Part shown: positions 34,761-48,299 of the stretch, piece by piece | Layout: each line of letters begins with the position of its first letter | Position numbering within the stretch: position 1 is the first letter of the stretch | Source: Channa striata | Lineage: Eukaryota; Chordata; Actinopteri; Anabantiformes; Channidae | Assembly: GCA_033026295.1 (NCBI GenBank) | Contig: CM065171.1 | Span: forward strand, 3,313,457 to 3,377,456 | Reading direction: 5' to 3' | DNA: 64,000 bases | Program-made: the position numbers and the translations under genes | Notes under the pieces: generated by a model | What the model was told of the DNA's origin: nothing | What the model saw: the letters and a program-made list of their open reading frames with translations, nothing else | Databases searched by the model: none

Positions 34761-36684
34761 CTCTGTATCCCGCTCTCGCTCCCTCTTTTTCCCAGTAATA
34801 ACCAGTCAGGTTTTATTTATGTATGGATAATTGTGGCTACATGAGTTAGGTGGATGGCACGAAACCAGCTCGTTCTTATAAGTGAGATGAATGTGTCATG
34901 CTGGCTGATGCCTTCACCTGACAGCAATAAAGACGGGAACTTTTTTTTTTTGTCCTTGTCTCGAGAATCGGAATAATTTCCAATATCTGTTTTCTCATTA
35001 GAGCTGACACAAGCTGAGACAATCATGCAGTAAAATAACCTCAATAAAAGACAACATGATTGAACATTTTTAACATGTCGCAGGATGTTTCACTGCAATC
35101 TGCACAGTAGCTGATGCCAAAGTGAAGTCAAACATGATCGAGTCAAGAAAAGGTCAGAAAAGTAAGTCGTTTTAAGGGTTAGTTGCCTTAGAACCGCAAA
35201 TGTCTGTATTCAATTTTATACCAACCCCATCACGATTTTGCATTAGACAAGTAAAAATGCAAATGTCTGATGGCACTTGAAGAAGGAATTGACAAAGTCC
35301 AGATCCATTTTATGGAGACTATGTTTATGGCAGTGAAGGTGTACTAATTATCAAATTGTGTCAGTTCAAACTAAAAATATTGCATTGTTGTTGTACCAGA
35401 CCAAGAGATCGCCAGAGTCTTCAGGCCCCAGCCTCTGGACACCATGAACAGACGTAAAACATGAAGTTTATTCCATAAAACAGTTGCTGATGTATGTTAG
35501 AAGAGACTGACTGACAATGACCAGGCCAAAATGCAAGTGTGGGATGGAGAATGCAGGGAGATAATTAACTACAGAACTACAAGGGCAATTGGTAAAATCT
35601 AATTTCTGACCTTCAATTGATGCTGTAGGCTCTGCTAAGGATAATGGCAAAGATACAGTTACATGTAAAAAGCAGGAGGATGTTGACACAGTGCAGTGTG
35701 ATTGTTATCCAGCTTCAAACTAGGGATGGTTTAGGGTAATTTTGTAGCATTTCAATCTTCAGTGTTCACCAAACATGACGTACCTGAAGCAAAACTGAAA
35801 TATTTTAAGGTATGCTGGTCAATATGTAAACAATTTATTGAATTAAAGTACGAAACAGTGAATTATTAGGCAATTGACTAACACTGATGGCGATACTACA
35901 GAAAGACAAAAACCTACGTAAAATGTTTTTTTTTTCAATTCCATTGAATAGATGTAACATTCAAATGATGAGACATTATTGCACTGAAAATAAAAAAAAG
36001 GAAAAAAACAACGATTATATTTACTGTGGCATCTTTCCTCCAATTTTTTGCAATATCTGGGCCTCATCAGCTCTTTACCATCAGACATGTTTGGTGCAGT
36101 GTGTTTTCTGCTTTACATTCATAGCTTCCTGCTCTGCATCCTCTTCCTCATGCTGGTACCATCAAAAAACGCAATTAAGAGATCTCGGGTATCAGACCTG
36201 GCTCACTAAAACCACGAAGGCTGCACACACACAGTCTGTAAGCACTTTGTTGGTCTGAAGAAGCTACTGTCAGCCTTTGTTAACGTTGTGTGTGGAGCAT
36301 CACTGACAGATATGGACATTAGAAGACATATACGATTAAAAACTGAAACTCTCTCACCTGTTGAGATTGGATGTTTGAGGGGTTTCCAGAAGTTCCGAGA
36401 CACCTAGCGAACTTTTGATCGTCAAACTTCTTCCATTCAATACATATGTAAAATAACTCCACTACACAAGACCTTTTGCATTTGATTTTTCCATAAGTTG
36501 CTGTCCCTGCCGACATGCTGTTGTTGACCTCGCAGTACCTTCATTCTTCTTTCCTTTGTGTTTAACGTCAGACTGCGAAGTGACTGACAGGTGTTTCTCC
36601 GTGTTCTGTTGTGGATGGCCGTCTGTCTGTCAGAGAGGAGAGAAGACGTCAGCCTGCTGTTCAAATACAGTTCATGTCAGTTAT
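34761..36684. other. non-coding; no gene seen
   Basis: Mixed AT-rich sequence with an A tract at 35989-36007. Overlapping short frames on both strands, none with a domain. Confidence 0.5.
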
Positions 36685-36705
36685 AAAAAAAAAAAAAAAA
36701 AAAAA
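36685..36705. repeat. poly-A tract
   Basis: Run of about 21 A. Confidence 0.9.
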
Positions 36706-36986
36706 CGGTTTAAAACATGAAACAGGGGAAATAGTTAGGTTACATGGCATTACACAGAACATTCATGTTCTGTCTATCTGCTCAGTGTGTTTAAATCACG
36801 TGTTTTTATTTGCTAATCAAGCTAATCACTGAATTCGTCATCGTTATCATTATCAAGGTATTTACTGAATATTTATTTAGCTTAAGCTAAAGGAGCTCTT
36901 TATTAACAAAAAACACTAAATGATTGTCCCTTGCTGTCATGAAATCCACTCTTCTTGGATTTCTTTGTCAAACTACTCCCTAATAC

Positions 36987-37020
36987 GACAGACAGACAGA
37001 CAGACAGACAGACAGAGAGA
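36987..37020. repeat. (CAGA)n microsatellite
   Basis: Tetranucleotide GACA/CAGA repeat of about 34 bases. Confidence 0.95.
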
Positions 37021-37338
37021 TAGAAACACATACACAAACACATTTACACACACAGACCCACAAAACATTTAGTCAGACAGGCATTTCCTAGACCAAGTCT
37101 AATTCCAAATAAGAAAATCAAAAGGCTGAGTGGTCCTGCAAATGGAATCCATGAATGGGGATGATGCTCATCTAATACACTGCCGATGTGCGTGTGTGTC
37201 AAGTCTCACCGTAGGATTTGTGTATTGCATCTGTCTGAGTGGATGAGTGTCAGTGCTACCAGCTCTGTTATCCTGCTGACGTCTCCATTACTGTCTTTTG
37301 AGGAGGGACTTTAGCTCTGTCCGCTGTCACTCTGCTGT

Positions 37339-37361
37339 CACACACACACACACACACACAC
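37339..37361. repeat. CA microsatellite
   Basis: (CA)n run of about 23 bases. Confidence 0.9.
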
Positions 37362-37894
37362 CCACGTTCACACACAAACGAACAAACAGCATCACTAAAA
37401 CATGCCCAGAAATATGCAAACATGTACATATGTTTGTAAAATTATAATTTTTTCTCTCAGCAGTTAGAAATCTTTTACCTTACAGCCTGGATATGTGGAC
37501 ATTGACAATGGATTATAGTCTGTTGTGGTTGTAGGAACAGATTGATGTGTCTAGGGTTTTTTTTTTTTAGTTTTGTTTCATAGCGTACGTGGTTGTAATG
37601 ATCTTGGAGTAAAACGGTTTAAATGTTATTAAAAGGAAATACGCACTTGATTGTACATAAATGAACATTGAATTGTCAAGTAAAACTGCGTCATTTTGGA
37701 TCCCTACTCCCTACTTTTCTCGTCTGGTTTTCACACCTACCCCTCATACAATTATTACAAAATGGTGAAAGTCTGCATGAAGTCTGAACTGTAAAGTCTG
37801 TCCATGTCGATTTGGACCAGGTTTCTGGATTTGCTGGATGCCTTGTCCAACACAACTCTCCCCAGCTGGGTGTACCAGCTCATATGTGGACTGG

Positions 37895-38105
37895 GCATTT
37901 TGGAGGGTTAGTGTCTTGCCTAAGGACACTTTGAGATGTGGCCAGTGGGAGTCCCTGAAGACAACTGCTGCCATAAACTCACTATTTGTACATGCTTGAT
38001 TATGTCAAAAATTAAACTTGGACTTGGAACATGGAAACTCCTCACACAAAAGCCATGGGCGGGCAGGGATTCGAACCGAGAACCTTCTGAGATGCCAGAA
38101 GTAAC
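37895..38105 (+). mobile_element. fish short dispersed repeat, copy 2 (interrupted)
   Basis: 37907-37944 repeats the GTGTCTTGCCTAAGGACACTTTG-type core (quoted only in part) seen at 29070 in copy 1. After unrelated sequence, 38020-38100 carries AACATGGAAACTCC, GGGCGGGCAGGGATTCGAACC and GAACCTTCTGAG. These follow one another in common fish repeats. On the minus strand 38067-38077 reads GGTTCGAATCC, a perfect tRNA-type B box, so a tRNA-derived origin is possible. Confidence 0.5.
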
Positions 38106-38419
38106 TGTAGTCAAGTGTTTCCTTCAGCTCTCTCATATTTGGTTTAACAGCACATGCGACAAACGGCTCCACCGCTGGTTAGTTTGTTAATTTGTAATAG
38201 CAAAGCCAATTGCTGCTGCGACAGGATGCACAGGCCATGTGGCTCCACATTAAATTGTTTAGTTTGTGCCGTACGTGCCGTATAAAGTCACAGGGATTTG
38301 GGAGAAACGAGCTCTGCAGGAAAACCAACAAACTTTCCAATAGCCAGTTTCCATACGCAACCATGTGTGTTAAAGGTGTCCTGTGCTACATCCTTTTAAA
38401 GACATATTCTTTGTGGGTG

Positions 38420-38421
<2 letters not shown>

Positions 38422-38452
<31 letters not shown>
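38422..38452. repeat. TG microsatellite
   Basis: Uninterrupted (TG)n run of about 31 bases, followed by a G run. Confidence 0.95.
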
Positions 38453-38453
<1 letters not shown>

Positions 38454-38544
38454 GGGGGGGGGGTTCAGTCATCTGCCACATCAAGCTATCACTCAACAAT
38501 GCTTCTCCAACGCCTTCTCCAAGACACAGTTGAGAGGCCAAGCC

Positions 38545-38760
38545 TCTTTTTTCCATTATAATTAAACAAGTTTCCGCCTTTATTCCATGTCCATTAGCAG
38601 GGCCCATAGAACTGCTTGGGAAATGGTCATTATCGTAGACAGAAATAGGAACATAAATTTACTGTTAATGAAAATGTCAATTAGTGGTCTACTGTGTTAG
38701 AACAGGGCTGATAATGCCACCGCTGTAAATTAAGCATCCACATGCTCAGTAGGGTGCCTC
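38545..38760. other. candidate conserved non-coding block
   Basis: Non-repetitive sequence with CATTATAATTAAAC, CATTAGCAGGGCCC, GTCATTATCG and TGTCAATTAG words between a TG microsatellite and ordinary sequence. The texture suggests a conserved element. Confidence 0.32.
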
Positions 38761-39213
38761 ACATACCGAACAGTACACATACCATAAACGCAGGCATTGA
38801 TCCACCCTGAGGACAAACACACCCGAAGACGCCGCCATACATAAAACAACACTAGTACACTTTAGCCGAGCTCTGTTTTTACGATTTCATTTCTCACATC
38901 TGATATTATCTGCTATCAAGTGGTGACTCATTTACCGTAATCGTCACACATCTGCATAGAAAAATAAATAAGTTAATCGCAGATGGATTTTTTTTTTTTT
39001 TTTTCTTAAGGAATAGTCACTAAAAGAAAATAGCGTTCCACTCGTTAGTCTGTAGTTTCATCCTTAAGCTGTTTCGTCTCTGGAACCCCTGGGTTTGACG
39101 AGTTGTTTTGATATTTTTATTCACATATTTGGATCATTAATCAAATGGCGGCATGGAGGGAGGGCAAGCAGAGGGGGATAGATGCAATCCATATAGCATA
39201 TCTTCTTCAGGGC
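38761..39213. other. non-coding; no gene seen
   Basis: Includes a T tract at 38990-39004. No exon or mobile element recognised. Confidence 0.5.
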
Positions 39214-39403
39214 GTGTGTGTATGTGTGTGTGTGTGTGCACATGCTGTAAGATCAATCTAAAAGTCCTCTGCAACAGCCACTTCAGACCCTGGGCACAGT
39301 CACAAAAAATGATTACCATTACACTCCCACCCTCCCCACACCTCTCCTCTCACTCTGAACAGACGATGAGGGGAAATAAATGTTGCCACACGCGCACACA
39401 CCG

Positions 39404-39437
<34 letters not shown>
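39214..39437. repeat. TG and CA microsatellites
   Basis: An interrupted TG tract at 39214-39239 and an uninterrupted (CA)n at 39407-39437. Confidence 0.9.
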
Positions 39438-39438
<1 letters not shown>

Positions 39439-39599
39439 TTACTACTGGCTGCAGAGCTAGAAATGACAGAAATAAAAAAGACTGATTCCCACCTAAATGT
39501 CAATATGAGGGGGGATGTATTAAAAGTGCATTTGAAATTCTTAGCAGCGTTCCACTTCATATCTGAATGTCTGGGTCTTGCACCCTTAAAAGCAGAAGG

Positions 39600-39990
39600 A
39601 AATAAATCAAGTTTGTTACTTGCGTCGAGACCCCTATAAAAATAAATAGATGAACGCTGGTCACCTCAGAACCATTTTTTTAAATGTCCCCCTAGCCGCA
39701 CTGTATCCATAATTATGATTTTGATTGTCTGTGACCACATCCTCTGAGATCAAATGTGAAGCGGAATAACAGCAACGTGGATGAAGAGATTTATTTGTTA
39801 TTTGCTGTGGCTACTGTTGCGCATGACAAACAGATAGCTAATACCTCGGGGTGTAAAAGGCTGCTGCTTAGTGTTTATAGAGCATGATGTTCTGGGTGTT
39901 TGAACATGGTCTGTAGGATTAAAACCTCATCAAAATGTAGATTTTGTGAGGTGCCATCTATTAAAGCCATGTTCATGATATCATGAGTTT
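39600..39990. other. candidate conserved non-coding block
   Basis: Non-repetitive, with CATAATTATGATTTTGATTG and AATAGATGAACGC words and no mobile-element signature. Moderate candidate by texture only. Confidence 0.27.
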
Positions 39991-41094
39991 CCTCCATTGC
40001 TGGTTCTCGCATTTGTGCCCTGATTTTTATCCACCCAGTCACCGAAAAATTCTCTTTCTATACAATAAAACATTGCATGTGATTGAAACAGTGTCATGAC
40101 TTCTGTTAACCTAACAAGGATATGTTGTTATTAACATAAATGTCAAGAGTCAAACATGTTAATACTGACCATTTATAATAAAGTGTTACCAGACGTCTTA
40201 TTTCTTATCCACCAAAATAGCTGATCTCGTTGAGGTTTTTGGAATAATCCACTGTGGTTTATCCACCGCAACATATGAAAAAAAAAACTCAACTCAACCA
40301 AATGGCTGCTATCAGACCATTCAATTGGGCACTCTCAGTTCTTTTAAGCCAATGAATGCGCTTCGGTAGACGACCTCATCTCGTCTATGTTCTGGTGGTC
40401 TGGTAACGTGTTGACATTTAGCAACTGTTGAAAATATGTATCATGAGAATTTTATACTATAATATATTATTATAAGAAGCACGAGTGACTGTTGCTAATG
40501 GCAGAAGAAAACGATGGGTGGATGGAAGTTCAAAGTAGTGGCCGGTGAAGCGGATGAAGTTGGCGAAAACAATTTGTTTCCTACTACAAACAGACAATAA
40601 TGTTTGTACTTGATATTTTAATCAGAATCACAATCTTTCCCTAAACCCATTCCTGATATTTTATACCTAAACTAAACTTAACCACATAGCATTTGTGCCT
40701 AAACTTGAAAACCTTCTTGATAGTGTTGCAGCCACAACAACAGTTAGGCACACCACAGTTCATGATAAGACACTACTGAGGCTACTCAGACAGTAAGATT
40801 TTTACAAGTGAGGAAGGTCGCCTGCTGAACCATTAGGGGATAATGACACTGATAACAGCTGTTTGAGTGGCATTATTCTTTCCTGATCCCAATTTTAGCA
40901 GGTTTTTCTCAGACAAAGAAACAACTATTAAGCATTTGGATAAAAAATTGTCAAAATCTTTTGGGACCATCTCAGACAGAAAATGTTATTCTGTCATATT
41001 TGAAAGGGAATTTTGCACTGTTCTAGGAAACAAGTGGAGATAAAATATAAATCTTAGCTGACTTCTGTTACTAAAACCTAAAACACACACACAC
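39991..41094. other. non-coding; no gene seen
   Basis: AT-rich. The part at 40600-40760 has CCCTAAACCC and ACCTAAACT words that may be the complement of the repeat noted at 26405. Nothing else recognised. Confidence 0.45.
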
Positions 41095-41460
41095 TTATCT
41101 GCAAACTCTATTTGCTCAGTCAGTTACACTGCCCGATGACAAACACCTGGAACTCAGTATCAGCAAAACCAATAAGTTAGTGGTGGACCACAACACAAGG
41201 AACAGGTTGTCATCCATGTAGAGCAAGGAAAGTGGGTGGACCACTACAGCTATCTTGGAGTCCAAATCAATATAAAACTAGAGTAGACTCAAACAACTGA
41301 AGCCCTCTTTGGGAAAGGACAGAGTCGGCTGCTTTGTATTGTGTACAAAAGGCTCCTGCAGATCATTCATCAGTACGGAGCAGCCAGTGCTCTGTTCTTT
41401 GCAGTGGTGCTGCAGTCAGAAACTGTGATGTTAAGGAAGAACTAATTATCCTTAAGACCT
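41095..41460 (+). pseudogene. non-LTR retrotransposon reverse transcriptase relic
   Basis: Decayed C-terminal part of a LINE polyprotein. The + strand reads SKTNKLVVDHNTRNR, then YSYLGVQINIKLE, then GKGQSRLLCIVYKRLLQ and ASALFFAVVLQ. The order SKT-(K)-E/KLVVDF, YLGV, GQSRLxxL, ASAxFFAVV is the usual one after the catalytic core in fish LINEs. Stops interrupt the frame near 41218 and 41282, and the catalytic region upstream is missing or not recognisable. It is inactive. Confidence 0.75.
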
Positions 41461-43700
41461 TCACAGGAATGGGATGGGTGTGAGGTCACGGCAAGGAATA
41501 GCATGATCTAATCAGTTCATCCTTGAGTCTAAGTTGACATTTGTGCCAATTTAAAAATCAACTAGGACGGATAGATGCACAACCCAAAAACACAATCCCT
41601 CTGGCCACATCTGCCTCTGGTGCAGAAGCATCAAATGCCAATATTATTGTTTGCCGTCATAAGCTCCTACGAACAGCTGAAACAACACCTGCATGCTGTC
41701 CCGCACACGCCCAATCACATACATACCCAATATTCAAGAATATACATGCAAACACACACACAGGCAAACGCTGACACTCCAGCGAATCTTCACTCAAGTC
41801 TCGGAAACCACACGCCCATTTTACTTTGATAGCTGTCATTTCTACACGAGATTTTCCTCTGTTGCTGGAGGAAATAAAGGAGTTGGTGGTAATGGAGGAT
41901 AATTACACATCTCTCTCTCTGTCTCTCTCTCTGTGTCTGTCTCTCTGTGCTCCTCACTTGTTTTCCTCTGGTGCTGCATTGCACAGGATGGATGCCAGTG
42001 AAGTCACAAACTGCAGCATTCAGGCCCATTACATCTGCAATGAGTGGAGATGTAAGCAACATCTGGTGTCTAAGCTGTGATAGAGAGCGCTGCCTGAGCC
42101 TTTTTAATAGATATCTGGTGGCAACACAGAGTGGGACAACACATCTCGATGTTAACCCTTCGAATCCTACTTAGGAGTACAGGCCTGGGAGTCTCAAAAG
42201 GTTTGGGACAAAAAAGGGAAAGACCATGGGGTAGTGGAGAAAGCTAGAGAATGAAGGGGAAGAAAGCTTTTGACAAAGAATGACACAGGTTTAACAAAGA
42301 GGAAGTACAACACAGACTAAAAGATGGAGGAAGACAATAACTTTTTTCTCACATTTTGCACATTCACCCTTGTCAGTACCATAAATACGGCCCAGTATAT
42401 TATTAACATGCTAATACTGAGTAAAAATATGAGACACAAACTAATGTTTCAAAGTCAAAGAAAAGTCACAGAGCAGAGAGCAGTCATCAAGTATTATGAC
42501 CCTTGACCAACGATATCAAACACGAAACACGCTGGTGGGACAGGAAGGAAGAAGTGGATGTGTATAAATGAGTGAGAACAAAATGATATAAAAAATATGA
42601 CAATAACAAAAGGGGGCTTGGTAGGAGGAGGAACTGAAGAAGAACATAAAGAAGTAAAAACAGACAAACTGATGGACAGGACAACAAATGGAGGTTTCCT
42701 AAAGGATAGAGCAATTAAAAATAAAGTCCTCTTGATCTCAATCACCATATGTATGTATGGCAGCGGATGAATTCTTTGAAGGTCACCTACACAGGGTCTA
42801 ATATCAACATCACACTACCAAGCAAGTGCAACTCTTGTCTATCCTGTATGTGAACAACCTTTAGTGTTTCACTTTTACTGTCCACATTCCAGCACACCAA
42901 CCCAGAAATATGCCTCAGTGTGACCGCAACGTTCATAATAATCTTATAATAATAATCTTATTTAATCGGAATGTGTCTTATACATATACAAATACACATA
43001 TGATCTATGGCAAAACAAGGAATCACCTTCAAGTGCGATCAAGCTGAGCCTTCAGCTGTTGTTACAGCGACGCACAGCTGATCAGCAGCCAGCCTGACAA
43101 CTTCATTCAACCAGCACCTGCTAGCTGTCAGTCACACGGGAGACAGATGTATGTGTGCATGAGTGTGTGTGTGTGTCCTGAGGCTATTGATAAAGCTGTC
43201 AGAGACAGGATGAGACGTCCATCATCCCACTTTATCTCTTTTTCTGTCTGTTGCTCTCTTATCCTCTCTCTCTCTCTCTGTGCCCTTGATCACTCTATGA
43301 TCAGCATCCCCTATAGTCATCCTTCATTACGTCTCCTACACACAATAAACTCCCTACACACCTTCACCACCTACTGCTTCTGCTTATTCACCCCGGGAAT
43401 ATTTTATTGGGTATTTCAAAGTGGCCCAACGCAGTGAAAACTCATAGGAGTACACCAAGGTACCAAGTACAACAAGTACAGAAATCCCACTTGACAAACA
43501 ACCCTCTTACTTACCATGTGGTTTTGGTTGTTGGGTGTAGGAACTTTAATGTAAGTCTGATGAAAGTGGAAACTGGAAGTTGGAGTGACAACGGTCCATT
43601 AAACTTTTGACATCCAGTAGCATTCGAACGTTTGCACACCCATAAGAAAAAAGGGACACCAAGGTGATGGACGTGTGTCAACATAGGGTCACTCTGCAGA
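41461..43700. other. non-coding; no gene seen
   Basis: Mixed sequence with CT-rich tracts near 41911-41946 and 43265-43281 and a TG tract near 43160-43175. Overlapping frames on both strands are not convincing. Confidence 0.5.
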
Positions 43701-44065
43701 AACTGGTCAGCTGGTCCCAACTACTGCAACGCCCTGCAAACGTCTACAGATTGTCCAAAATGAAGCAGCAACCCTCTCATATTTGATCAGCCCAAAGGAC
43801 GCACATCACCACAGTCTTCAGGTCTTTGCACTGGCTTCCTGTAGCTTCCTACAGAGGGGTTCAATTAACAACATATGCCCACTTAAACTCATCCAGATCT
43901 ACAATCCCTCCTACCCACTGTTCTCTGCAAGCAAGAGGCTGGTGGTCCCCTCACCATTTTAAGCCTCTCCTCCTTATGAAACAGCCTCAGGAATGTTGGT
44001 TGGCTCACAAACACAAACTCCCTGCTTCTGGTCTTTCCACAGCCTTTATTCCAGAATTACTTGTA
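43701..44065 (+). pseudogene. LINE C-terminal relic (Rex/L2-type)
   Basis: The + strand carries AACTACTGCAACGCCCTGCA (NYCNALQ), then, in other frames because of indels, words matching 'QNEAATLS' and 'LCTGFL/LHWLPVASYR'. The succession DYCNALL, (L)QNAAARL, LHWLPV is the hallmark of the C-terminal region of Rex1/L2-type fish LINEs. Frameshifts make it a dead copy. It ends around 44065 without a clear tail. Confidence 0.7.
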
Positions 44066-46995
44066 CGATTAAGGTTTTTGTATTAATGTGCCATCACCTT
44101 TATGTTTAGCATCAGTTGACGGATTGACATCATTGACATTTTTCATTCAGTTCCCAGTCTTATCAATGATGGCAGGTCATCCTCGTCCAGAAACAGCAAA
44201 GCAGGATCATATCACGATGCTTTCACCATCAGGTCTCGTAGATGGAATACCGTCCCCGTGATTGAATGTAGTGTCGTGTATTGTAGTTGTAACACTTTTC
44301 AATCAAGTAATACTGTCAACCAGGTAGTAAAAAAATGATTAGACCCAAGCCAACAGGGTTGACTAAAACCTGGGGTGCATGTAGACACCCATCCTTGACT
44401 ATGTGGGACACTCAATTTAAAGAAACTATATTTTTAAAAGCTTGAAGCAAACAGCTTGTAGTTTTTATTTGTAATACTTTTTTGTTATTTTTATATTTTA
44501 TTATGACAATTTTTTACACATATTCTCATATTCCAAACAACATTCTTCCTTATGAACCCTGGTATCCAAATAGTTGTCTACAAGACAATATTCCCAGTGT
44601 AGTAAAGCAGTTTTACTCACCAATGATTCACTTTTTTAGATCACTCCTATCCACCCCATAGGTGTTCAACACAGAGAACTTATTGCTAAGGTCTGTGCTT
44701 GTCCAAATATCAAAGGGATTAATTAAAAGTCAATTAGTTGGCGAAAGACCATTGAGTATGTTTCTCAGTGAATTCAGACACAGCCACCCCCATCTTAAAA
44801 CCCTATGGCCTTTCATCTGTGGGGTAGAAAATGGACCTCCTCCTGTGTGGTTCCACTCAGTTAAAATTTTGTTGCTTATGCTAATTTAATAAGCATTTTA
44901 GTTGCATCTGTGCACACCACAGTCTGATGCATGAATATGGAACCAGCTTATGATGGCTTATTTTAATCCGAAAAAGAAAAATCTAAGAAAATAGACAGAG
45001 GAAGTAGAAAGTGCATGTATGTCCTGTACATGTGCTTGTGTCATTTTAGAGCCGTGCTGTAGCTAATCTGGTCCTGATGCAGTGCAGTATCCATGTTAGC
45101 TGAGACAGACAGGTTATTGTCATTGTCATCTGCCCCTGACATATGCCCTCCTCTCTCTCCCCTCTTCTCTGTCTGATTGTCTCATCACTCCTCCGTGTTG
45201 TGACTCCCACCTGACGGCCCCAGCCTACCGCAAGCTGGATAATCAACATCCTGTCAGTATACTGTCAATATCCTCCTAACACAAAGTGGACACACAGTAT
45301 GGATGTCTGGACAGTCACACACATCCCCACATACCCTTTGTGAAAACTAGTGTTTCTAAGCTGAACCTCTTGATTCCCACTTAAAATGTGCATTAAGTGT
45401 TTAAACAAGTTGTTTTTTAAACCTGGAATTTATGTTACAACCATCTTCAGTTACTTCCAAACCTAAAATGGGGGTGGGTAGGGTTTATAGGTCCCAAGGA
45501 AAGACTTTTAACATGTATCTTTGTTCCAAACACTGTAGTAAAGTGCAGTTCCACCTGTGAATCGTAGCTGTCACTCTTTGTACATCTGTAGATTCCTGCT
45601 AGGAAGTGCACTCTTGATGCAGGAGATTCTAGACAAGTCAACAAAATGACTTTTAACTTTATGAATTATAACCAAAGGCATGGAGCAGCCTCTCCAGTGG
45701 GCAGTAAAGTTTGATCTTCCAATCAAGAGCACTTAATCACCAGAAATTCAGGCTTTCTAGTTGGAAATTAATGTGCAAAATATAGATGTGATCTACCTCT
45801 CTGACATGCACTAGCTCAGTCTGAAGACAGTTCTGGAGTGGTTCTATTTGCCGAGCTTTAAATTTTCCAATTTTATAAAGAAAAAGGTCACAGTCTTGTT
45901 GAACTAAGTGGCTGGCATTGCCTTTGGGAAAGCTAGGTTGTCAGTTTGATGTGTCTCTAGATTAAAGTTTAGGGAGGGGTCACCAAAACATTAGGTTTCA
46001 CTCTCCTGTGGTCAATGAAAACCCACAAAACACAGAATCTTTTTGTTGATCAAAGTGAAACTCTGACCTCACAGGGTTCCGAAAATCGGTCACTGTCTTC
46101 CTTTTTTCGAAAGTTTCCAAAAAAATTGCCCAGTAAACCTCTGACAGCAGGAGCACACTGTATCTCAGTCTGCTGCTGTTCTACATCAGTACAGGGAACA
46201 GGTTAGTGGCCTTCTTAAGGCATGGTGACACTGGGCAGTCCGTTTCATGCCTGTATGTCTGATACTCAAAACCTCCGTCGTCCGACTAGTGTGATTGCTC
46301 CAACTTCAGCAAACAGTATATATTTACTGCATAAGCAGACCATTTACCATTTACGATGACTCTGTTCCCTTTTCTCAAGTGGATTTGGAAACAGGTCATA
46401 TAGACCCAGACATTGTACATAACCAAGTTTGATCCCTAACCGTACCTGAGCACAGAACTCCTACGTTATGATGATGAGAAAATGCTTCTTTTCAATGCTG
46501 ACTGATCGCTAGAATGCAATATGAGCACAGGTCAACAAGGTAGAGGGGAGAGTTCTCCAGCAAATGTACAAAGTGTGAGTGTAATGTTAGAGATGGAATC
46601 ATGAATTTCACTGGTTAAATTTTGTGACAGATGATCATTTGTGCGCAAACACAAATGTCACCATTTTCATAAAATCTTTGGGGTTTGATGAACTACAGAT
46701 TGCAACGGGGAGGAGATATACACTGAACAGTAGCAGTGTCACTTACCACCAGCAAATTACAAACGTGTACTTTTAAGGGCATGAAGTTGAGTAGGTTTGG
46801 GAAAGCAATAAGGCTAAAACCAAAATACATTTGCTGAAAGACACTAAAATGCACTAGGAAAAAGTATCGAATAACTGAGTGATCCAAACTTAATATATAA
46901 ATCTTGATAATGGCAGAATTTGTAGACTTAGTGAGAAAGCCACATCTTTTAATGTCCTTCGGTATCTCTGTTATCTCCAAAACTTTTTCCACTTT
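44066..46995. other. non-coding; no gene seen
   Basis: Almost 3 kb of AT-rich, low-repeat DNA with no recognised exon, RNA gene or mobile element. Confidence 0.5.
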
Positions 46996-47215
46996 TTTCA
47001 GGTGGGAGGCAGAGCATATGGATGGTTATTTAAGAGAAGATTACACCAAGCTCAGTGTAATTACTCTTACCTAGAAACAATCAAAGCTGACAGAAATCAT
47101 CATGATGTGTGTGAAAATGGAATACAAACAACATGCAAAGGATGATTGGATCTGACAGCTACATCAATTCCGAACTAATTGACAGAATTTTCATGACATT
47201 TTTTTCACGTTTGTT
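46996..47215. repeat. diverged homologous segment, copy 1
   Basis: Aligns by eye with 56358-56578: both begin GGGAGGCAnAnCATATGGATG, share GAnGATTAnA and GTAATnACnnTTA, and end TGACAGCTA followed by ACTAATTGACA. Identity is perhaps 65-75 percent with indels. Same orientation. No intact frame in this copy. Confidence 0.65.
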
Positions 47216-48299
47216 CTGTGTTGCTGAAAACGACTGGTGATTTCAAATTAACTAGCGAGATTAGTTTTATGACCAAAGGAAAATTATAGTATCATCAAAA
47301 GGAGAAAATAACAGATGTTCTCAGATGGAGAATATTTTCAAACCCTGTGTATGGCCAGCACTGTGACAGCCCTCTTAAGTTTTTACACCATGGCAATGAC
47401 AACAAAATTTTTTCACACTTTTTTCTAAGGGCTGTTTAAGTGTTAAGACTTAAGGTTATGGTTGGGGTTAAGAATTTACTTCAAGGAATCCACGGAATTC
47501 TTGATGTGGGAGGGCTGTTTTTTTTATTTTTTGGGGGAAATGAAATGTCCTGTGTTCGCAATGGTAACTGAACGCATCATAATCCTTTACTCTGTGTTGT
47601 AAATGGGCTAGACAGGTGTCAGTCTTTTGTGCTGGCCAATCAGTGATGTTTAAGATAGCCTATCAGGTTTAAGGTGGGTGGGAAAAATTAATAGAAGCGG
47701 GAGTGAGGAGAACGACAGAAAGCAGAGAAACGGATCATGGAGCCTCAAATGGAAAAAATCTCCAAAATGCACGCCAATGGTACAACTACATAGACTACAT
47801 ACATAGACCACGATTATCTTTAAGCAAAGTTCCACAGCAATTTCACATCCTGTACGTTTCCATTGCACAATGATAAAAATTATATCGACAAATTATTACC
47901 ACCCAAACATATATTATTGTAAACTTGGAAAGGTCAGTGATTTCTTTCATATATTCTTAAATGTTTGTCAGCATGATCAATTTTTGCTGAATGAGTTCTA
48001 TTTTATTGGGGCCCCGATTACATTTTTACCAGTAGACATTGTACAATAATACAAAAACAAAACGGATTACCTATCAACACTAACTATACCGACTATAGTT
48101 CATGTCCCACTCAACCTGAACCAGTCCTATTAATGTAAGGTAGAAAAAACACACAGACACAATAAACACACTAAAGTTACTCATTGGCCAGAAGTTATTG
48201 TGTCTAGAGGACCAGACTGAAATGTTCTGTTTCTATGTGTTTTTATTTGTATACATAAACAATGTACGGTATATAAATGTTTGTGTGTCTGTGCTGTAT
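47216..48299. other. non-coding; no gene seen
   Basis: AT-rich sequence with no recognised feature. Confidence 0.5.

Noticed and set aside
36987..37020. CAGA array as a possible CRISPR-like repeat
   Set aside because: Simple tetranucleotide repeat with no spacers; the genome is eukaryotic.
38067..38077. Possible tRNA gene from a B-box match
   Set aside because: No A box or cloverleaf was seen around it; the match lies inside a dispersed repeat.
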